Below the pieces are notes generated by a model. That model saw only the letters and a program-made list of their open reading frames with translations, was not told the origin of the DNA and did not search any database. Shown here piece after piece: positions 36,852 through 45,966 of a stretch of 64,000 bases of DNA (positions are counted from its first letter, which is position 1; the number at the start of each line of letters is the position of its first letter). The DNA is taken from NCBI RefSeq assembly GCF_900604945.1, contig NZ_UWPB01000002.1, positions 744,001-808,000 on the forward strand, read 5' to 3'. Position numbers and translations under genes: made by a program. This DNA comes from Ruminococcus sp. Marseille-P6503. GTDB taxonomy: Bacteria; Bacillota; Clostridia; Oscillospirales; Ruminococcaceae.

Positions 36852-38738
36852 TCACACCATAAGTCCGCAGATAAGATTTGCAAATTCAACAGGATCCTCT
36901 ACGCTCAGCCCCTCAATAAGACGAGCCTGAGAGTAGAGTAGCTTGGTATAATCCTTAAGCTTATCTCTGTCGCTCGCATAAAGATCTTTAAGCTTTGCAA
37001 AAACGGGGTGAGAGGAGTTAAGCTCAAGACATTTTTCCGCCTTGACTTCCTTACCCTCGTTCTGAGGCATGGAGTTGAGGACCTTTTCCATTTCTATAGT
37101 AATGCTGCCCTCGGCGGACAGGCACACCGGATGGCTTTTAAGCTTGGAGGAAAGACGGACGTCCTTTACCTTGCCCTCAAGCGCGTCGGTCATGAATTTG
37201 AACATATCCTGATTTTCCTCGGCAGTCTTTTTCGTTTCTTCCTTTTCTTCTTCAGTTTCAAGATCAAGATCGCCGTCAGAGATAGATTTGAACTTTTTGC
37301 CCTTATATTCCATCATGACCTTGATAGCAAATTCATCAACATCCTGAGTAAAGTAGAGCACCTCAAAGCCCTTGTCCTTTACTCTTTCCAGCTGCGGCAG
37401 CATTTCGATTCTGGCAATGCTTTCTCCGCAGGCGTAATAAATCTCCTCCTGGTCTTCCTTCATTCTTGAAACGTACTCTTCAAGAGTTACGTTCTTGCCG
37501 TCAAAGGAGGACGGCCACATAAGAAGATCCTGCAAAGTATCCTTGCTTGCGCCGTAGGACTGATAAATTCCGAACTTGAACTGAAGTCCGAAGGTTTCAT
37601 AGAATTTAAGATACTTTTCGCGGTCGTTTTTAAGCATTTTTGCAAGCTCGTTTTTAATGGATTTTTCTACGTTTTTGGCAATTATCTTAAGCTGTCTGTC
37701 GTGCTGCAAAAGCTCTCTCGATATGTTGAGCGACAGATCCTCGGAATCCACAAGTCCCTTTACAAAGCTGAAATAATCCGGCAGCAGATCCGCGCATTTT
37801 TCCATGATCAAAACTCCGCTGGAATAAAGCTGAAGTCCTTTTTCATAGTCCTTAGAATAATAGTCGAAGGGCGCCTTTGAAGGAATGTAAAGCAGCGCGT
37901 CGAAAGTGGCGATACCTTCGTTTTTGCTGTGAATGTGAGCAAGGGGAGGCATATAATCCATAAACTTTTCAGTATAGAAGTTGTTGTAATCCTCATCTTT
38001 CAGCTCGTTTTTGTTTTTCTTCCAGATGGGAGTCATGCTGTTGAGCGTTTCATTAACAATGTGCTTTTCAGGCTCGGCATTCTCGTCATCAGGATAATGG
38101 GTGTGCTCTACGTCCATTTTAATAGGAAAGCGGATATAATCGGAATATTTCTTTACAAGCGACTGGATCTGATATTGATCTAAATACTTGTCGTAGTTCT
38201 CGTCGTCGGTGTTGTCCTTCATTTTAAGAACTATTTCAGTGCCGAAGCCGTCCTTGCCGCATTCCTCTACTGTGTAGCCGTCAACGCCGTTAGACTGCCA
38301 CTTCCATGCTTTTTCCGAGCCGTAGGGCTTTGTATACACCGTAACCTCTTTGGCAACCATAAAGGTTGAATAAAAGCCTACGCCGAACTGACCGATTATG
38401 TCAACGTCGTCGCCAAGCTCGTTATCCTTTTTAAAATTGAAAGAGCCGCTGTTTGCGATAGTTCCTAGGTTGTTTTCCAGCTCCTCTTCGGTCATTCCTA
38501 TTCCGTTATCGGAAATTGTAAAAGTGCGGTTTTCCTTGTCCGCTTTAAGCTGAATGGCAAAATCGTCCTTATTCATGCCGACGCTGGTATCTGTCAGCGA
38601 TTTATAATAAAGCTTGTCGATAGCGTCGCTGGCGTTGGAGATAAGCTCTCTCAGAAAGATTTCCTTGTGAGTATAGATTGAATTGATCATCATGTCCAGC
38701 AAACGCTTGGATTCTGCTTTGAACTGTTTTGTTTCCAT
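36852..38738 (-). CDS. htpG: Molecular chaperone HtpG (Hsp90)
   Basis: 628 residues. The N-terminal GHKL ATPase shows [30 protein letters not shown] and GQFGVGFYS. The middle domain carries the catalytic-loop Arg in NISRELLQ. The C-terminal dimerisation domain is complete. It refolds client proteins using ATP. A perfect CIRCE operator lies between promoter and start codon, so HrcA repression and heat induction are expected. Confidence 0.96.
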   Translation of the reverse strand: METKQFKAESKRLLDMMINSIYTHKEIFLRELISNASDAIDKLYYKSLTDTSVGMNKDDFAIQLKADKENRTFTISDNGIGMTEEELENNLGTIANSGSFNFKKDNELGDDVDIIGQFGVGFYSTFMVAKEVTVYTKPYGSEKAWKWQSNGVDGYTVEECGKDGFGTEIVLKMKDNTDDENYDKYLDQYQIQSLVKKYSDYIRFPIKMDVEHTHYPDDENAEPEKHIVNETLNSMTPIWKKNKNELKDEDYNNFYTEKFMDYMPPLAHIHSKNEGIATFDALLYIPSKAPFDYYSKDYEKGLQLYSSGVLIMEKCADLLPDYFSFVKGLVDSEDLSLNISRELLQHDRQLKIIAKNVEKSIKNELAKMLKNDREKYLKFYETFGLQFKFGIYQSYGASKDTLQDLLMWPSSFDGKNVTLEEYVSRMKEDQEEIYYACGESIARIEMLPQLERVKDKGFEVLYFTQDVDEFAIKVMMEYKGKKFKSISDGDLDLETEEEKEETKKTAEENQDMFKFMTDALEGKVKDVRLSSKLKSHPVCLSAEGSITIEMEKVLNSMPQNEGKEVKAEKCLELNSSHPVFAKLKDLYASDRDKLKDYTKLLYSQARLIEGLSVEDPVEFANLICGLMV

Positions 38739-38763
38739 TTTTATCAGACCTTCCCTTTGATTT

Positions 38764-38828
38764 TTAGCACTCTTGATGTTCGAGTGCTAACTATATTTTT
38801 ATTATACATCTCTTTTGATAAAATGCAA
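38764..38828 (-). promoter_or_regulatory. htpG promoter with CIRCE (HrcA) operator
   Basis: TTAGCACTC (38764-38772), nine bases, GAGTGCTAA (38782-38790): a perfect CIRCE element in the 5' leader. On the minus strand TTGCAT (38828-38823), a 16-nt spacer and TATAAT (38806-38801) form the promoter. Confidence 0.92.
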
Positions 38829-38890
38829 TAGCTATAACAAAATAGATACTTTTTATTTACACTTAATAAATAAATGCCGGTGCGAAGGAT

Positions 38891-38920
38891 TTGCATTTTA
38901 TATTAAAAATGTGCTATAAT
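38891..38920 (+). promoter_or_regulatory. metF promoter
   Basis: TTGCAT (38891-38896), an 18-nt spacer and TATAAT (38915-38920), divergent from the htpG promoter. Confidence 0.7.
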
Positions 38921-39011
38921 ATAATTTAAAGACTTTATATGCACAGTATATATTCACTGTATTTTATGCTTTTCTGCGGAGAGTACATATGTAAATGAAA
39001 GGACGGAGAAA

Positions 39012-39872
39012 ATGAAAATATCTAAGCTTTTTGAGGAGCACAGACCTCGGTTTTCCCTTGAGGTTTTTCCGCCGAAAAAAAACGGCGGCATTGAAACCAT
39101 ATATGAAACTCTCGACGGATTAAAGGATCTGAAGCCTGCGTTTATCAGCGTTACATATGGAGCCGGAGGGAATATTGCCGATAATTCCACCTGTGAGATC
39201 TGTTCTATAATCAAGAATAAGTATAATATAATGCCAATAGCTCATCTTACCTGCGTCAACAACACCAAGGCGGATATAGACTATATTCTGAATGAGCTAA
39301 AAACTGTGGGAGTAGAAAATATTCTTGCGCTCAGGGGAGATATAAATCCTGACGTTCCTCCCAAGCATGATTTCAAGCACGCAGACGAGCTTGTATCCTA
39401 TATTAAGGCCAGAGGGGATTTCAGTATTTCTGCCGCCTGCTATCCTGAGTGTCACCCGGATTCCGACAGCATGGTTTCCGATATCCTTCATCTGAAGCAC
39501 AAGGTTGACTGCGGAGCGGAGCATCTTGTTTCACAGCTGTTTTTCAATAATGAGGATTTTTATGAGTTCCGTGAAAAGTGCAGGATAGCAGGGATAAATG
39601 TTCCTATCGAGGCGGGAATAATGCCCGTTACCTCCAAAAGCGGAATAATGCGCATGGTATCAATGTGCGGAGCGTCTATTCCTAAAAAGCTTGCCAAAAT
39701 GCTGAACCGTTTTGAGAACAACCCCAAGGCGCTCGAGGACGCCGGTATCGCTTACGCTATAGATCAGATCGTCGATCTTATATCAAGCGATGTTGACGGA
39801 ATACATCTTTACACAATGAATAAGCCGTATATCGCGCAAAGGATATTTGCGGCGGTGGAATCTATGAGATAA
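39012..39872 (+). CDS. metF: Methylenetetrahydrofolate reductase
   Basis: 286 residues. A FAD-dependent TIM barrel reducing 5,10-methylene- to 5,10-methyl-tetrahydrofolate for methionine synthesis or one-carbon metabolism. SLEVFPPKK with the catalytic Glu, FISVTYGAGG, LALRGD and the HLVSQLFF segment are all present, and length is typical. AAAGGACGGAG precedes the ATG. It is followed 17 nt later by a CPBP membrane protein gene. Confidence 0.94.
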   Translation: MKISKLFEEHRPRFSLEVFPPKKNGGIETIYETLDGLKDLKPAFISVTYGAGGNIADNSTCEICSIIKNKYNIMPIAHLTCVNNTKADIDYILNELKTVGVENILALRGDINPDVPPKHDFKHADELVSYIKARGDFSISAACYPECHPDSDSMVSDILHLKHKVDCGAEHLVSQLFFNNEDFYEFREKCRIAGINVPIEAGIMPVTSKSGIMRMVSMCGASIPKKLAKMLNRFENNPKALEDAGIAYAIDQIVDLISSDVDGIHLYTMNKPYIAQRIFAAVESMR

Positions 39873-39889
39873 CGTTCGGGAGGACTTTG

Positions 39890-40945
39890 ATGTTTTACGG
39901 TAATTTCGGAGGAACAAATTTTCAGAGCGATTATTACAATCAGCTGATAGAAGCCCGCCGGCGTGAAAAAAAGGCGATGTTTGTAAACTGCTCCAAGCTT
40001 GGAATAATTCTGATCGTTTATAATCTGCTTAATTCTCTGTTCCTGAACGTATATTATCTTATAGTATACGCGTATAAAAACGGCAGGATAGTGCTGAGCG
40101 TGGCAGCTGCCAAGGAATACCTAGCTCAGCAGCGGGAACTTATAAGCTCGTCCGTCTTTTCAATGGCGGGAAATTTATTTATTATCTTTTCAAGCCTTGC
40201 GGTTATTCTTATTATCGCGCGTTTTGTCATGAAAATAGATTTTTCGGAGATGATGAAGCCGAAAAAGGAACATACTGCTCAGGCGGCAAAATGGTTTCCG
40301 CTTTGCCTGACGCTGAACGTTCTGGTCAGCATTATAATCGCCTATTTTACATTTTATATGGGACAGATGGGAATAACCGTTCCGGAAAGCGATCTGTCCA
40401 TAAGACAGCCGAGCGCTGCTGCGGTGATACTGCAAATAGCGTATGTTATAATTCTCGGTCCTGTTGCAGAAGAGATAATTTACAGAGGCATAATACTTAC
40501 GCTGTTAAAGCCGTTCGGAAAATTTATGGCTGTGTTTTTCTCCGCGCTTATATTCGGACTTATGCACGGAAATATTCCTCAGGCTGCTTCTGCCTTTGCC
40601 AGCGCTCTGATATTCGGAGCGGTTGCTATTCAATGCAACTCGATCATACCTACGATCATTATTCATATCGTAAATAATATATTCGCCAGCTTTATGGATT
40701 TTGCTGATGTTTACGGCTGGGCGTACGCTCAGGAAATATATATGGCGTTTGAAATACTGGTGATCTTCATGGGAGTTTATGTGCTGTTTACAAGCGGCTG
40801 GAGGCTTAAATTTAATAATGACCGAGCCTATGCGATGACCTCGTCCCAGCGTTACGGCGCGGTATTTTCAAATGTGTTTATTCTTATTTATTTTATCATG
40901 ATAATATTTGAGTTTGTAACAAGCTTTATAAGGGCCAATTCCTGA
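39890..40945 (+). CDS. CPBP (Abi/Rce1-like) family intramembrane protease
   Basis: 351 residues with about eight membrane helices. The three family motifs are present: EEIIYRG (glutamate pair and Arg), FGLMHG (His) and HIVNNIFASF (His, Asn). These glutamyl intramembrane proteases act in prenyl-protein processing in eukaryotes and in bacteriocin immunity or unknown roles in bacteria. The N-terminal 35 residues are cytosolic. The ATG at 39890 follows GGGAGG by 6 nt. It is probably co-transcribed with metF, without an obvious functional link. Confidence 0.88.
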   Translation: MFYGNFGGTNFQSDYYNQLIEARRREKKAMFVNCSKLGIILIVYNLLNSLFLNVYYLIVYAYKNGRIVLSVAAAKEYLAQQRELISSSVFSMAGNLFIIFSSLAVILIIARFVMKIDFSEMMKPKKEHTAQAAKWFPLCLTLNVLVSIIIAYFTFYMGQMGITVPESDLSIRQPSAAAVILQIAYVIILGPVAEEIIYRGIILTLLKPFGKFMAVFFSALIFGLMHGNIPQAASAFASALIFGAVAIQCNSIIPTIIIHIVNNIFASFMDFADVYGWAYAQEIYMAFEILVIFMGVYVLFTSGWRLKFNNDRAYAMTSSQRYGAVFSNVFILIYFIMIIFEFVTSFIRANS

Positions 40946-41025
40946 GATTGATTTTCGACGCGGCTGACTAACAGGTATGTATGATGTAAAAACAGCTTGC
41001 CGACAAAAAAGAAAGGATGATTATC

Positions 41026-41460
41026 TTGAAAATTTCCACAAAGGGAAGATACGCGCTTAGACTTATGCTTGACCTTGCAATGCATGACGACGGAAGCTAT
41101 ATTCCGATAAAGGATATAGCTAAGCGCCAGTCGATTTCGGATAAATATCTTGAACAGATAATTTCTGTGCTTGGACGGGCAGGATATGTTAAAAGCGTCC
41201 GGGGTGCCGGAGGAGGCTATAAGCTTGCGCATCCGGTAAAAAGCTATACCGTCGGAATGGTTCTGCGCCTGACCGAGGGAAGCCTTGCGCCGGTCGCCTG
41301 TCTTGACGACAATGTCAATACCTGTGAACGCAGGAATGAATGCGCTACTCTCATGGTGTGGGAGAAACTGTATGAGGCGATCAACGGAGTGGTAGATTCA
41401 ATTACGCTGGAGGATCTGGTGGAATATCAGAAATCCCTCGCGTCGGATTATGTTATTTAA
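41026..41460 (+). CDS. Rrf2-family transcriptional regulator (IscR-like, three cysteines)
   Basis: 144 residues from TTG 41026, chosen because GAAAGGA ends 8 nt before it and the protein then begins MKISTKGRYALRLM as in the family. The ATG at 41017 overlaps the SD. The winged helix includes ISDKYLEQI and VRGAGGGYKLA. Three Cys (CLDD...TCERRNEC; spacing 7 and 5 residues) near position 90-105 suggest an iron-sulfur or redox-sensing site like IscR (5 and 5). No isc/suf or cys genes are adjacent, so targets are unknown. Confidence 0.9.
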   Translation: MKISTKGRYALRLMLDLAMHDDGSYIPIKDIAKRQSISDKYLEQIISVLGRAGYVKSVRGAGGGYKLAHPVKSYTVGMVLRLTEGSLAPVACLDDNVNTCERRNECATLMVWEKLYEAINGVVDSITLEDLVEYQKSLASDYVI

Positions 41461-41553
41461 GGCAATGCCGCTGACCTGCGCTGCCTTAGAATAGAAGTAC
41501 GGAGTTATTTCCGCATTATGCTTACAATAAAGCAAAGTATCGGAAGGAGGTGC

Positions 41554-41573
41554 ATTTTCCCTTTGGGGAAAAT
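41554..41573 (+). promoter_or_regulatory. Hairpin between a strong SD and the aroE start
   Basis: ATTTTCCC (41554-41561), a TTTG loop and GGGAAAAT (41566-41573) form a perfect stem. The strong SD GGAAGGAGGTG (41542-41552) lies just upstream and aroE ATG 10 nt downstream. Folding would bring SD and start to a workable distance. Confidence 0.55.
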
Positions 41574-41582
41574 GAATATACA

Positions 41583-42434
41583 ATGTCAAGAAAATACGCT
41601 ATTTTAGGAGGCTCTTTGAAGCACACGATGTCGCCGCCTATTCATGCCAGGCTTTTTGAACTGAAAGACCGGGAGTATCAGTATGAAATAGTTGAGGCTA
41701 CCGCCGAAGGTCTTGTTCAGACGGCGAAATACCTTAATTCGCTGAATGGATATAATATAACTATCCCTCACAAGGTCGGGATAATAAAATATCTTGACAG
41801 GCTGGACGAATCGGCAAAGAGATACAATTCAGTAAACTGCGTTGACAATAAGAACGGCGTGCTTACCGGATATAATACCGACTGCGACGGATTTCTGCAT
41901 ACTGTAAGAGCTATGGGCGTCAGGCTTTCGGGCAGAGTTTTGCTTATTGGCTGCGGCGGAGTCGGAAGAATGATAGCTATCGAGTCTGCTCTGGCAGGAG
42001 CCGATCTTAGCATTGCCGTGCTGGAAAGCGATCTGCCGCTTGCCGTTCAGGCTGAGAAGGAAATATACGCTATGAAGCCGGACGCTGAAATAACCATTGT
42101 GACTATGGATAAAATTGACGATACGAAGCATTATGACCTGCTTGTAAACGCCTGTCCCGTCGGAATGTATCCCAAAGTTGACGGCTGCCCGGTTGGCGAC
42201 GGTATAATCAGGGCAAGCGGCGCGGTGTTTGATCTTATTTACAATCCCCGTGAAACGGCGCTTGTCCGCAAGGCGAAGGCGCTTGGGAAAAAAGCGGCGG
42301 GAGGAATGGCTATGCTGGTATGGCAGGCGGTTTCGGCGCACCAGATATGGGACGGTGACAGTTATTCCGACAGCGAGGTTCAGTCGATAATTGAAGAAAT
42401 GGAAGACGCTGTTGAAAAGAATTTCAAATTGTAA
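41583..42434 (+). CDS. aroE: Shikimate dehydrogenase
   Basis: 283 residues. Reduces 3-dehydroshikimate with NADPH in aromatic amino-acid synthesis. The shikimate site is GGSLKHTMSP, NITIPHK (catalytic Lys) and GYNTDCDG (Asn, Asp). The nucleotide site is GCGGVGR, and NACPVGMYP follows. The start at ATG 41583 follows family conservation; an upstream GTG (41550) overlaps the strong SD. The gene pairs with aroK 14 nt downstream. Confidence 0.92.
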   Translation: MSRKYAILGGSLKHTMSPPIHARLFELKDREYQYEIVEATAEGLVQTAKYLNSLNGYNITIPHKVGIIKYLDRLDESAKRYNSVNCVDNKNGVLTGYNTDCDGFLHTVRAMGVRLSGRVLLIGCGGVGRMIAIESALAGADLSIAVLESDLPLAVQAEKEIYAMKPDAEITIVTMDKIDDTKHYDLLVNACPVGMYPKVDGCPVGDGIIRASGAVFDLIYNPRETALVRKAKALGKKAAGGMAMLVWQAVSAHQIWDGDSYSDSEVQSIIEEMEDAVEKNFKL

Positions 42435-42448
42435 CGGAAGTGAAGCCT

Positions 42449-42949
42449 ATGAACAGAAAAACGGTGTATCTTTGCGGCTTTATGGGCTGCGGAAAGTCCA
42501 CTATAGGGAGATTGCTTGCCAAACGTCTGGGTACGGGATTTACGGATCTTGATACTTACATAGAAAAAAAAGAGGGCTTGAGGATCCCTGAGATTTTTGA
42601 AAAGTACGGCGAGGATCATTTCCGCGCGGCTGAAACCGAGGCTCTGGAGGAGCTGGGCGCGGCGGGAGGCGTCGTAGCGACGGGCGGCGGGGCTCTGCTT
42701 TCTGACGCAAACGCTCAGACTGCCGCAAATAACGGTACTGCGATATTTATTGACACGCCCTTTGAGATATGCTACGGAAGGATAAAAGGCGACAAGAACC
42801 GTCCTATAGCATATAATTCCACCAAAGAACAGCTTTTGGAAAGGTTTGAATACCGCAGACCGCTTTATATGAAAAATTCCCGGGCGGCCGTTGACGGCTC
42901 AGGAACTCCTTTAGGCATAGTCGAGCAAATAATGAAAAATCTGATATAG
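42449..42949 (+). CDS. aroK: Shikimate kinase
   Basis: 166 residues. Phosphorylates shikimate at the 3-OH. P-loop GFMGCGKST, DLDTYIE (Asp for shikimate), EDHFRAAETEAL (Arg), ATGGGA and the KNRPIAY lid are all present. ATG 42449 has GGAAG 8 nt upstream. Co-transcribed with aroE, giving two consecutive steps of the pathway. Confidence 0.93.
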   Translation: MNRKTVYLCGFMGCGKSTIGRLLAKRLGTGFTDLDTYIEKKEGLRIPEIFEKYGEDHFRAAETEALEELGAAGGVVATGGGALLSDANAQTAANNGTAIFIDTPFEICYGRIKGDKNRPIAYNSTKEQLLERFEYRRPLYMKNSRAAVDGSGTPLGIVEQIMKNLI

Positions 42950-42952
42950 CAA

Positions 42953-42992
42953 AAACGGACGGACATTCATATGCCCGTCCGTTTGTATTTTT
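42953..42992. terminator. Terminator after aroK (bidirectional)
   Basis: AAACGGACGG (42953-42962) pairs with CCGTCCGTTT (42974-42983), flanked by A-rich and T-rich runs. It serves aroK and the converging zinc-ribbon gene. Confidence 0.8.
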
Positions 42993-43018
42993 ATTGCAGA
43001 CTATGCGGTTAACGTAGT

Positions 43019-43828
43019 TTATTGAGCTTCAGCCGAATTTGTTTCTTCTGAAAGGGAGGAGCTGTCCGCATACTGCTCCGGATTCTCTATTTCCATTGTA
43101 GGATCGATTATTCCTGCTGAATATTCAAGATTGAAAAGCTTCCATTTCCCTCTGACCTTTCCTACATAGCAGTTATATCGGAAGTTGTCGGTTTTCTTTG
43201 CTCCTGAAAACGTAACGTCCGCCACTACCGAATACGCTTCGCTTACCGACGGCGCTGAGCCGTATTTGCTTTTGTACTCTGACAGACTGAAATCCTCAAG
43301 GACAGTTTCCTTTCCGCAGGACACGGTTATTGAAAAGCCCTCTCCGTATTCTTCAGTAAAGTCCTTGAGAAATTCGCGCATATATTCCTCTTTACCATAG
43401 CCCAGAGTTTCCCGCTCATCCTCATACTCCTTTTTCATTTCAGACGGGAAGCATTTTATAAAGCTGTCAAAATCCCGCTGGCTCAGGGAGGAGAAATACT
43501 GATTTATCACGTCTGTTTTATTGCTGCTGAACAGCGTTCCGTTTTTAATAAGAACGGCGCCGACCACTACGACAGCGATAAACGCTATAATAATAAGAGC
43601 GTTTCTTCTGGCGTGGGGATCGGTATACTTTCCCTGCGCTTTCTGTTTGTTCTTTTCACGCTGACGGTCATAAAATTCCTTTTTCTCTTCGTCGGTCATA
43701 AATCTTTCCGGCTTAGTGAACTTTTTATATTTTTCCAGGGCTTTGGATTTTGTCTGCTTTCCGTAGCCGCACTTTGTGCAGAAATCGCCGTCATAATAGC
43801 TTCCGCATGATTTGCAAATCTTAGACAT
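43019..43828 (-). CDS. Zinc-ribbon membrane protein of unknown function
   Basis: 269 residues. The N-terminal zinc ribbon (CKSCG...CTKCG) is followed by a basic, Lys-rich cytosolic linker, one membrane helix (about 75-95) and an extracellular domain of about 165 residues. That domain resembles the small cone-shaped folds (DUF4878/NTF2-like) found in many Firmicute surface proteins (VINQYFSSLSQRDFDSFIKCF). I do not recognise a specific function. It is transcribed alone. Confidence 0.65.
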   Translation of the reverse strand: MSKICKSCGSYYDGDFCTKCGYGKQTKSKALEKYKKFTKPERFMTDEEKKEFYDRQREKNKQKAQGKYTDPHARRNALIIIAFIAVVVVGAVLIKNGTLFSSNKTDVINQYFSSLSQRDFDSFIKCFPSEMKKEYEDERETLGYGKEEYMREFLKDFTEEYGEGFSITVSCGKETVLEDFSLSEYKSKYGSAPSVSEAYSVVADVTFSGAKKTDNFRYNCYVGKVRGKWKLFNLEYSAGIIDPTMEIENPEQYADSSSLSEETNSAEAQ

Positions 43829-43920
43829 AATTAAACCGCTCGGTCAAGAGCTACTCCTTTCAGATTCTGATTTTTATTGTACTTCATCGTGACGGATTTG
43901 TCAACATTGGCAGAATAATT

Positions 43921-44631
43921 TTACACACTAACGCTTTTCAGCACTTTCCCTACAGGCTCGTGAATCACAAGGTCGGCGCCGGAATCCATAGGGGTTGTAC
44001 CACGGTTTATCAGTATAAGGTTTTTTCCTCTGAAATATCTTACCATTCCGGCGGCGGGATAAACGGTAAGAGAGGTGCCGGCAATTATCATTGTATCGCT
44101 TTGAGAAATCGCGGCAATAGCTTTGTCAATTGTATCGCTGTCAAGCTGCTCCTCATAAAGCACCACGTCGGGCTTGATTATTCCGCCGCAGGAGCAGCGT
44201 GGCACACCGAAAGAGTTTAATATGTATCGGGCTGTGTAAAGCTTTCCGCATTTCATACAGTAATTTCTGTGCACCGATCCGTGAAGCTCCAGTACGTTCC
44301 GGCTGCCGGCGGCCTGATGAAGTCCGTCTATATTCTGAGTTATTACGGCAGCCAGCCTGCCGCGTTTTTCAAGCTCGGCAAGCTTATAATGCGCGGCGTT
44401 GGGCTTCGCGTCAAGACACAGCATTTTGTCACGGTAAAAATCGTAGAATTTTTCGGTATGGCTGTCAAAAAAGGTTCTGCTTAGCATGGTTTCCGGCGGG
44501 ACGTCGTATTTCTGGTTATAAAGCCCGTCTGCCGAACGGAAATCGGGAATACCGCTTTCAGTGGAAACTCCCGCTCCTCCGAAAAAAACTATTCTGTAAC
44601 TTTCATCGATCATTCTTTGAAGCTCTGACAT
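43921..44631 (-). CDS. cobB: NAD-dependent protein deacylase of the SIR2 family
   Basis: 236 residues. GGAGVSTESGIPDFR binds NAD, TQNIDGLH and LELHGS (catalytic His) follow, and a zinc site is formed by CMKC and CSC. Length and motifs fit class U or III bacterial sirtuins, which remove acetyl or acyl groups from Lys using NAD. It is followed on the same strand by other minus genes, but the 22-nt gap from the binding-lipoprotein gene puts this gene downstream of that pair, possibly in one transcript. Confidence 0.92.
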   Translation of the reverse strand: MSELQRMIDESYRIVFFGGAGVSTESGIPDFRSADGLYNQKYDVPPETMLSRTFFDSHTEKFYDFYRDKMLCLDAKPNAAHYKLAELEKRGRLAAVITQNIDGLHQAAGSRNVLELHGSVHRNYCMKCGKLYTARYILNSFGVPRCSCGGIIKPDVVLYEEQLDSDTIDKAIAAISQSDTMIIAGTSLTVYPAAGMVRYFRGKNLILINRGTTPMDSGADLVIHEPVGKVLKSVSV

Positions 44632-44653
44632 AATATCACCCGTTTCCGTTGTT

Positions 44654-45937
44654 TCAGCCGTCGGAGTTTGTTATCTGCAAAAACAGAGCGTACAGCTTTT
44701 CGCTTACCTCGACTGTATCGGCTCCGTCGTAATAAATTTCGTCAAATGCGGACTTAAACGCGTCTATAAGCTCGGAATTTTCAAGCGCCGGATTTATACA
44801 GCTGATTTTGCCCGAATTCTGAACAAGCCTTTCATTAGCCTCATACTGTATTCCTTCAAGCATATCGTTGGCTTCAAGGACCTCCAAGGCGGAGCGGCTT
44901 ATCGGAACGCCTTTTTCAAGTCCCTGAACCGACGCCGTTTCTTCGCTGCTTACCAGAAAATCCAGAAGCTTTGCCGCAGCCTCAGGGTTTTCGGTATCAC
45001 GTTTTATGGCGTAAAGCGCGGTAGGCTTGGCGTACCAGCCGGTAAGCTTTGCATTGTCCATAGTCAGATAATCTCCGGCGACTATCGTATATCCGTTTTC
45101 CTGAGCGGGAACGCAGTAATATTCAGCGTCCGATATCCAGTACATCGTTCCCGCGCTCTTTCCGTTTATAAAATCGTTTTTGTCAAGCTCCTCAACGGGC
45201 TTTGTTACCTTGCCGTCTACAAGCGATTTATAGAATAAAAGCATATCTGCGATATTTTCCCGCGTAAAGTTAAGCCTGCCGTTTTCGTCCGCAAATTCTA
45301 TTCCGCTAAGCTGTTCCTCGTATGCGACGGAGGACAGCCACAGCTGCTTTAAGTTCAGCTCCATAGGATAGATACCGTCAGCGGACATCGCTTCGGACGC
45401 CTTGAAAAGGTCGTCCCAGGTTTTCGGCAGCTCCAGACCATATTTGTCGTATATAGTTTTATTGTAAAACATAGTCTGAGCGTTAAGCGCCGTGGGGATT
45501 CCGTTCAGCTTCCCTCCGACGGTTCCGAAAGCCAGCGCCTCTTCGCTGAAGTTTTCCAGCCGGATATAGTCGCTCAGCTCGTTAAGGTCGTAAAAGCCTT
45601 GTCCGTCAGCGGAATACTTATACAGCCAGTCGTAATTTATCTGCATTACGTCGGCTTCGGTGCGTGAGGAAAGCTCGATAGCCATACGTCTCTCGAAGCC
45701 GGTCCATTCATTATATTCCGGAATAACGTCAATATCCGGGTTCTGATTTTCAAAATATCTGATAGCGTCTATGGTATAACTGTGTCTTATATCCTTTCCC
45801 CACCAGGAAAAATATATTTCACAGGGCTGTCCCGCAAGCTTTATTTCCGTTTCTCCCGAGCAGGAGGAGAGGCATATTACAGCCGCTGCCGACATAGCAA
45901 GCATGGATTTTTGGCGGTGTTTCATAGGATTTTTCAT
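44654..45937 (-). CDS. Extracellular sugar-type solute-binding lipoprotein without transporter genes
   Basis: 427 residues. The signal peptide ends in lipobox LSSC, so it is lipid-anchored outside the membrane. The mature part is a family 1 binding protein: FSWWGKDIRHSYTIDAI, FENQNPDIDV, ADVMQINYDWL, LNGIPTALNAQTMFYNKTIYDKYG and TWDDLFKA. No ABC permease or ATPase is nearby. Instead it lies 29 nt after a Cache/GGDEF membrane protein gene, so it probably presents ligand to that receptor. The start ATG is close (1 nt) to AAAGGAAG; a second ATG four codons later is possible. Confidence 0.85.
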   Translation of the reverse strand: MKNPMKHRQKSMLAMSAAAVICLSSCSGETEIKLAGQPCEIYFSWWGKDIRHSYTIDAIRYFENQNPDIDVIPEYNEWTGFERRMAIELSSRTEADVMQINYDWLYKYSADGQGFYDLNELSDYIRLENFSEEALAFGTVGGKLNGIPTALNAQTMFYNKTIYDKYGLELPKTWDDLFKASEAMSADGIYPMELNLKQLWLSSVAYEEQLSGIEFADENGRLNFTRENIADMLLFYKSLVDGKVTKPVEELDKNDFINGKSAGTMYWISDAEYYCVPAQENGYTIVAGDYLTMDNAKLTGWYAKPTALYAIKRDTENPEAAAKLLDFLVSSEETASVQGLEKGVPISRSALEVLEANDMLEGIQYEANERLVQNSGKISCINPALENSELIDAFKSAFDEIYYDGADTVEVSEKLYALFLQITNSDG

Positions 45938-45966
45938 GCTTCCTTTCTTACAGGATGACCGGACAG

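Noticed and set aside
44654-45937. Part of an ABC sugar uptake operon
   Set aside because: No permease or ATPase gene within several kb on either side; the partner gene is a membrane receptor.
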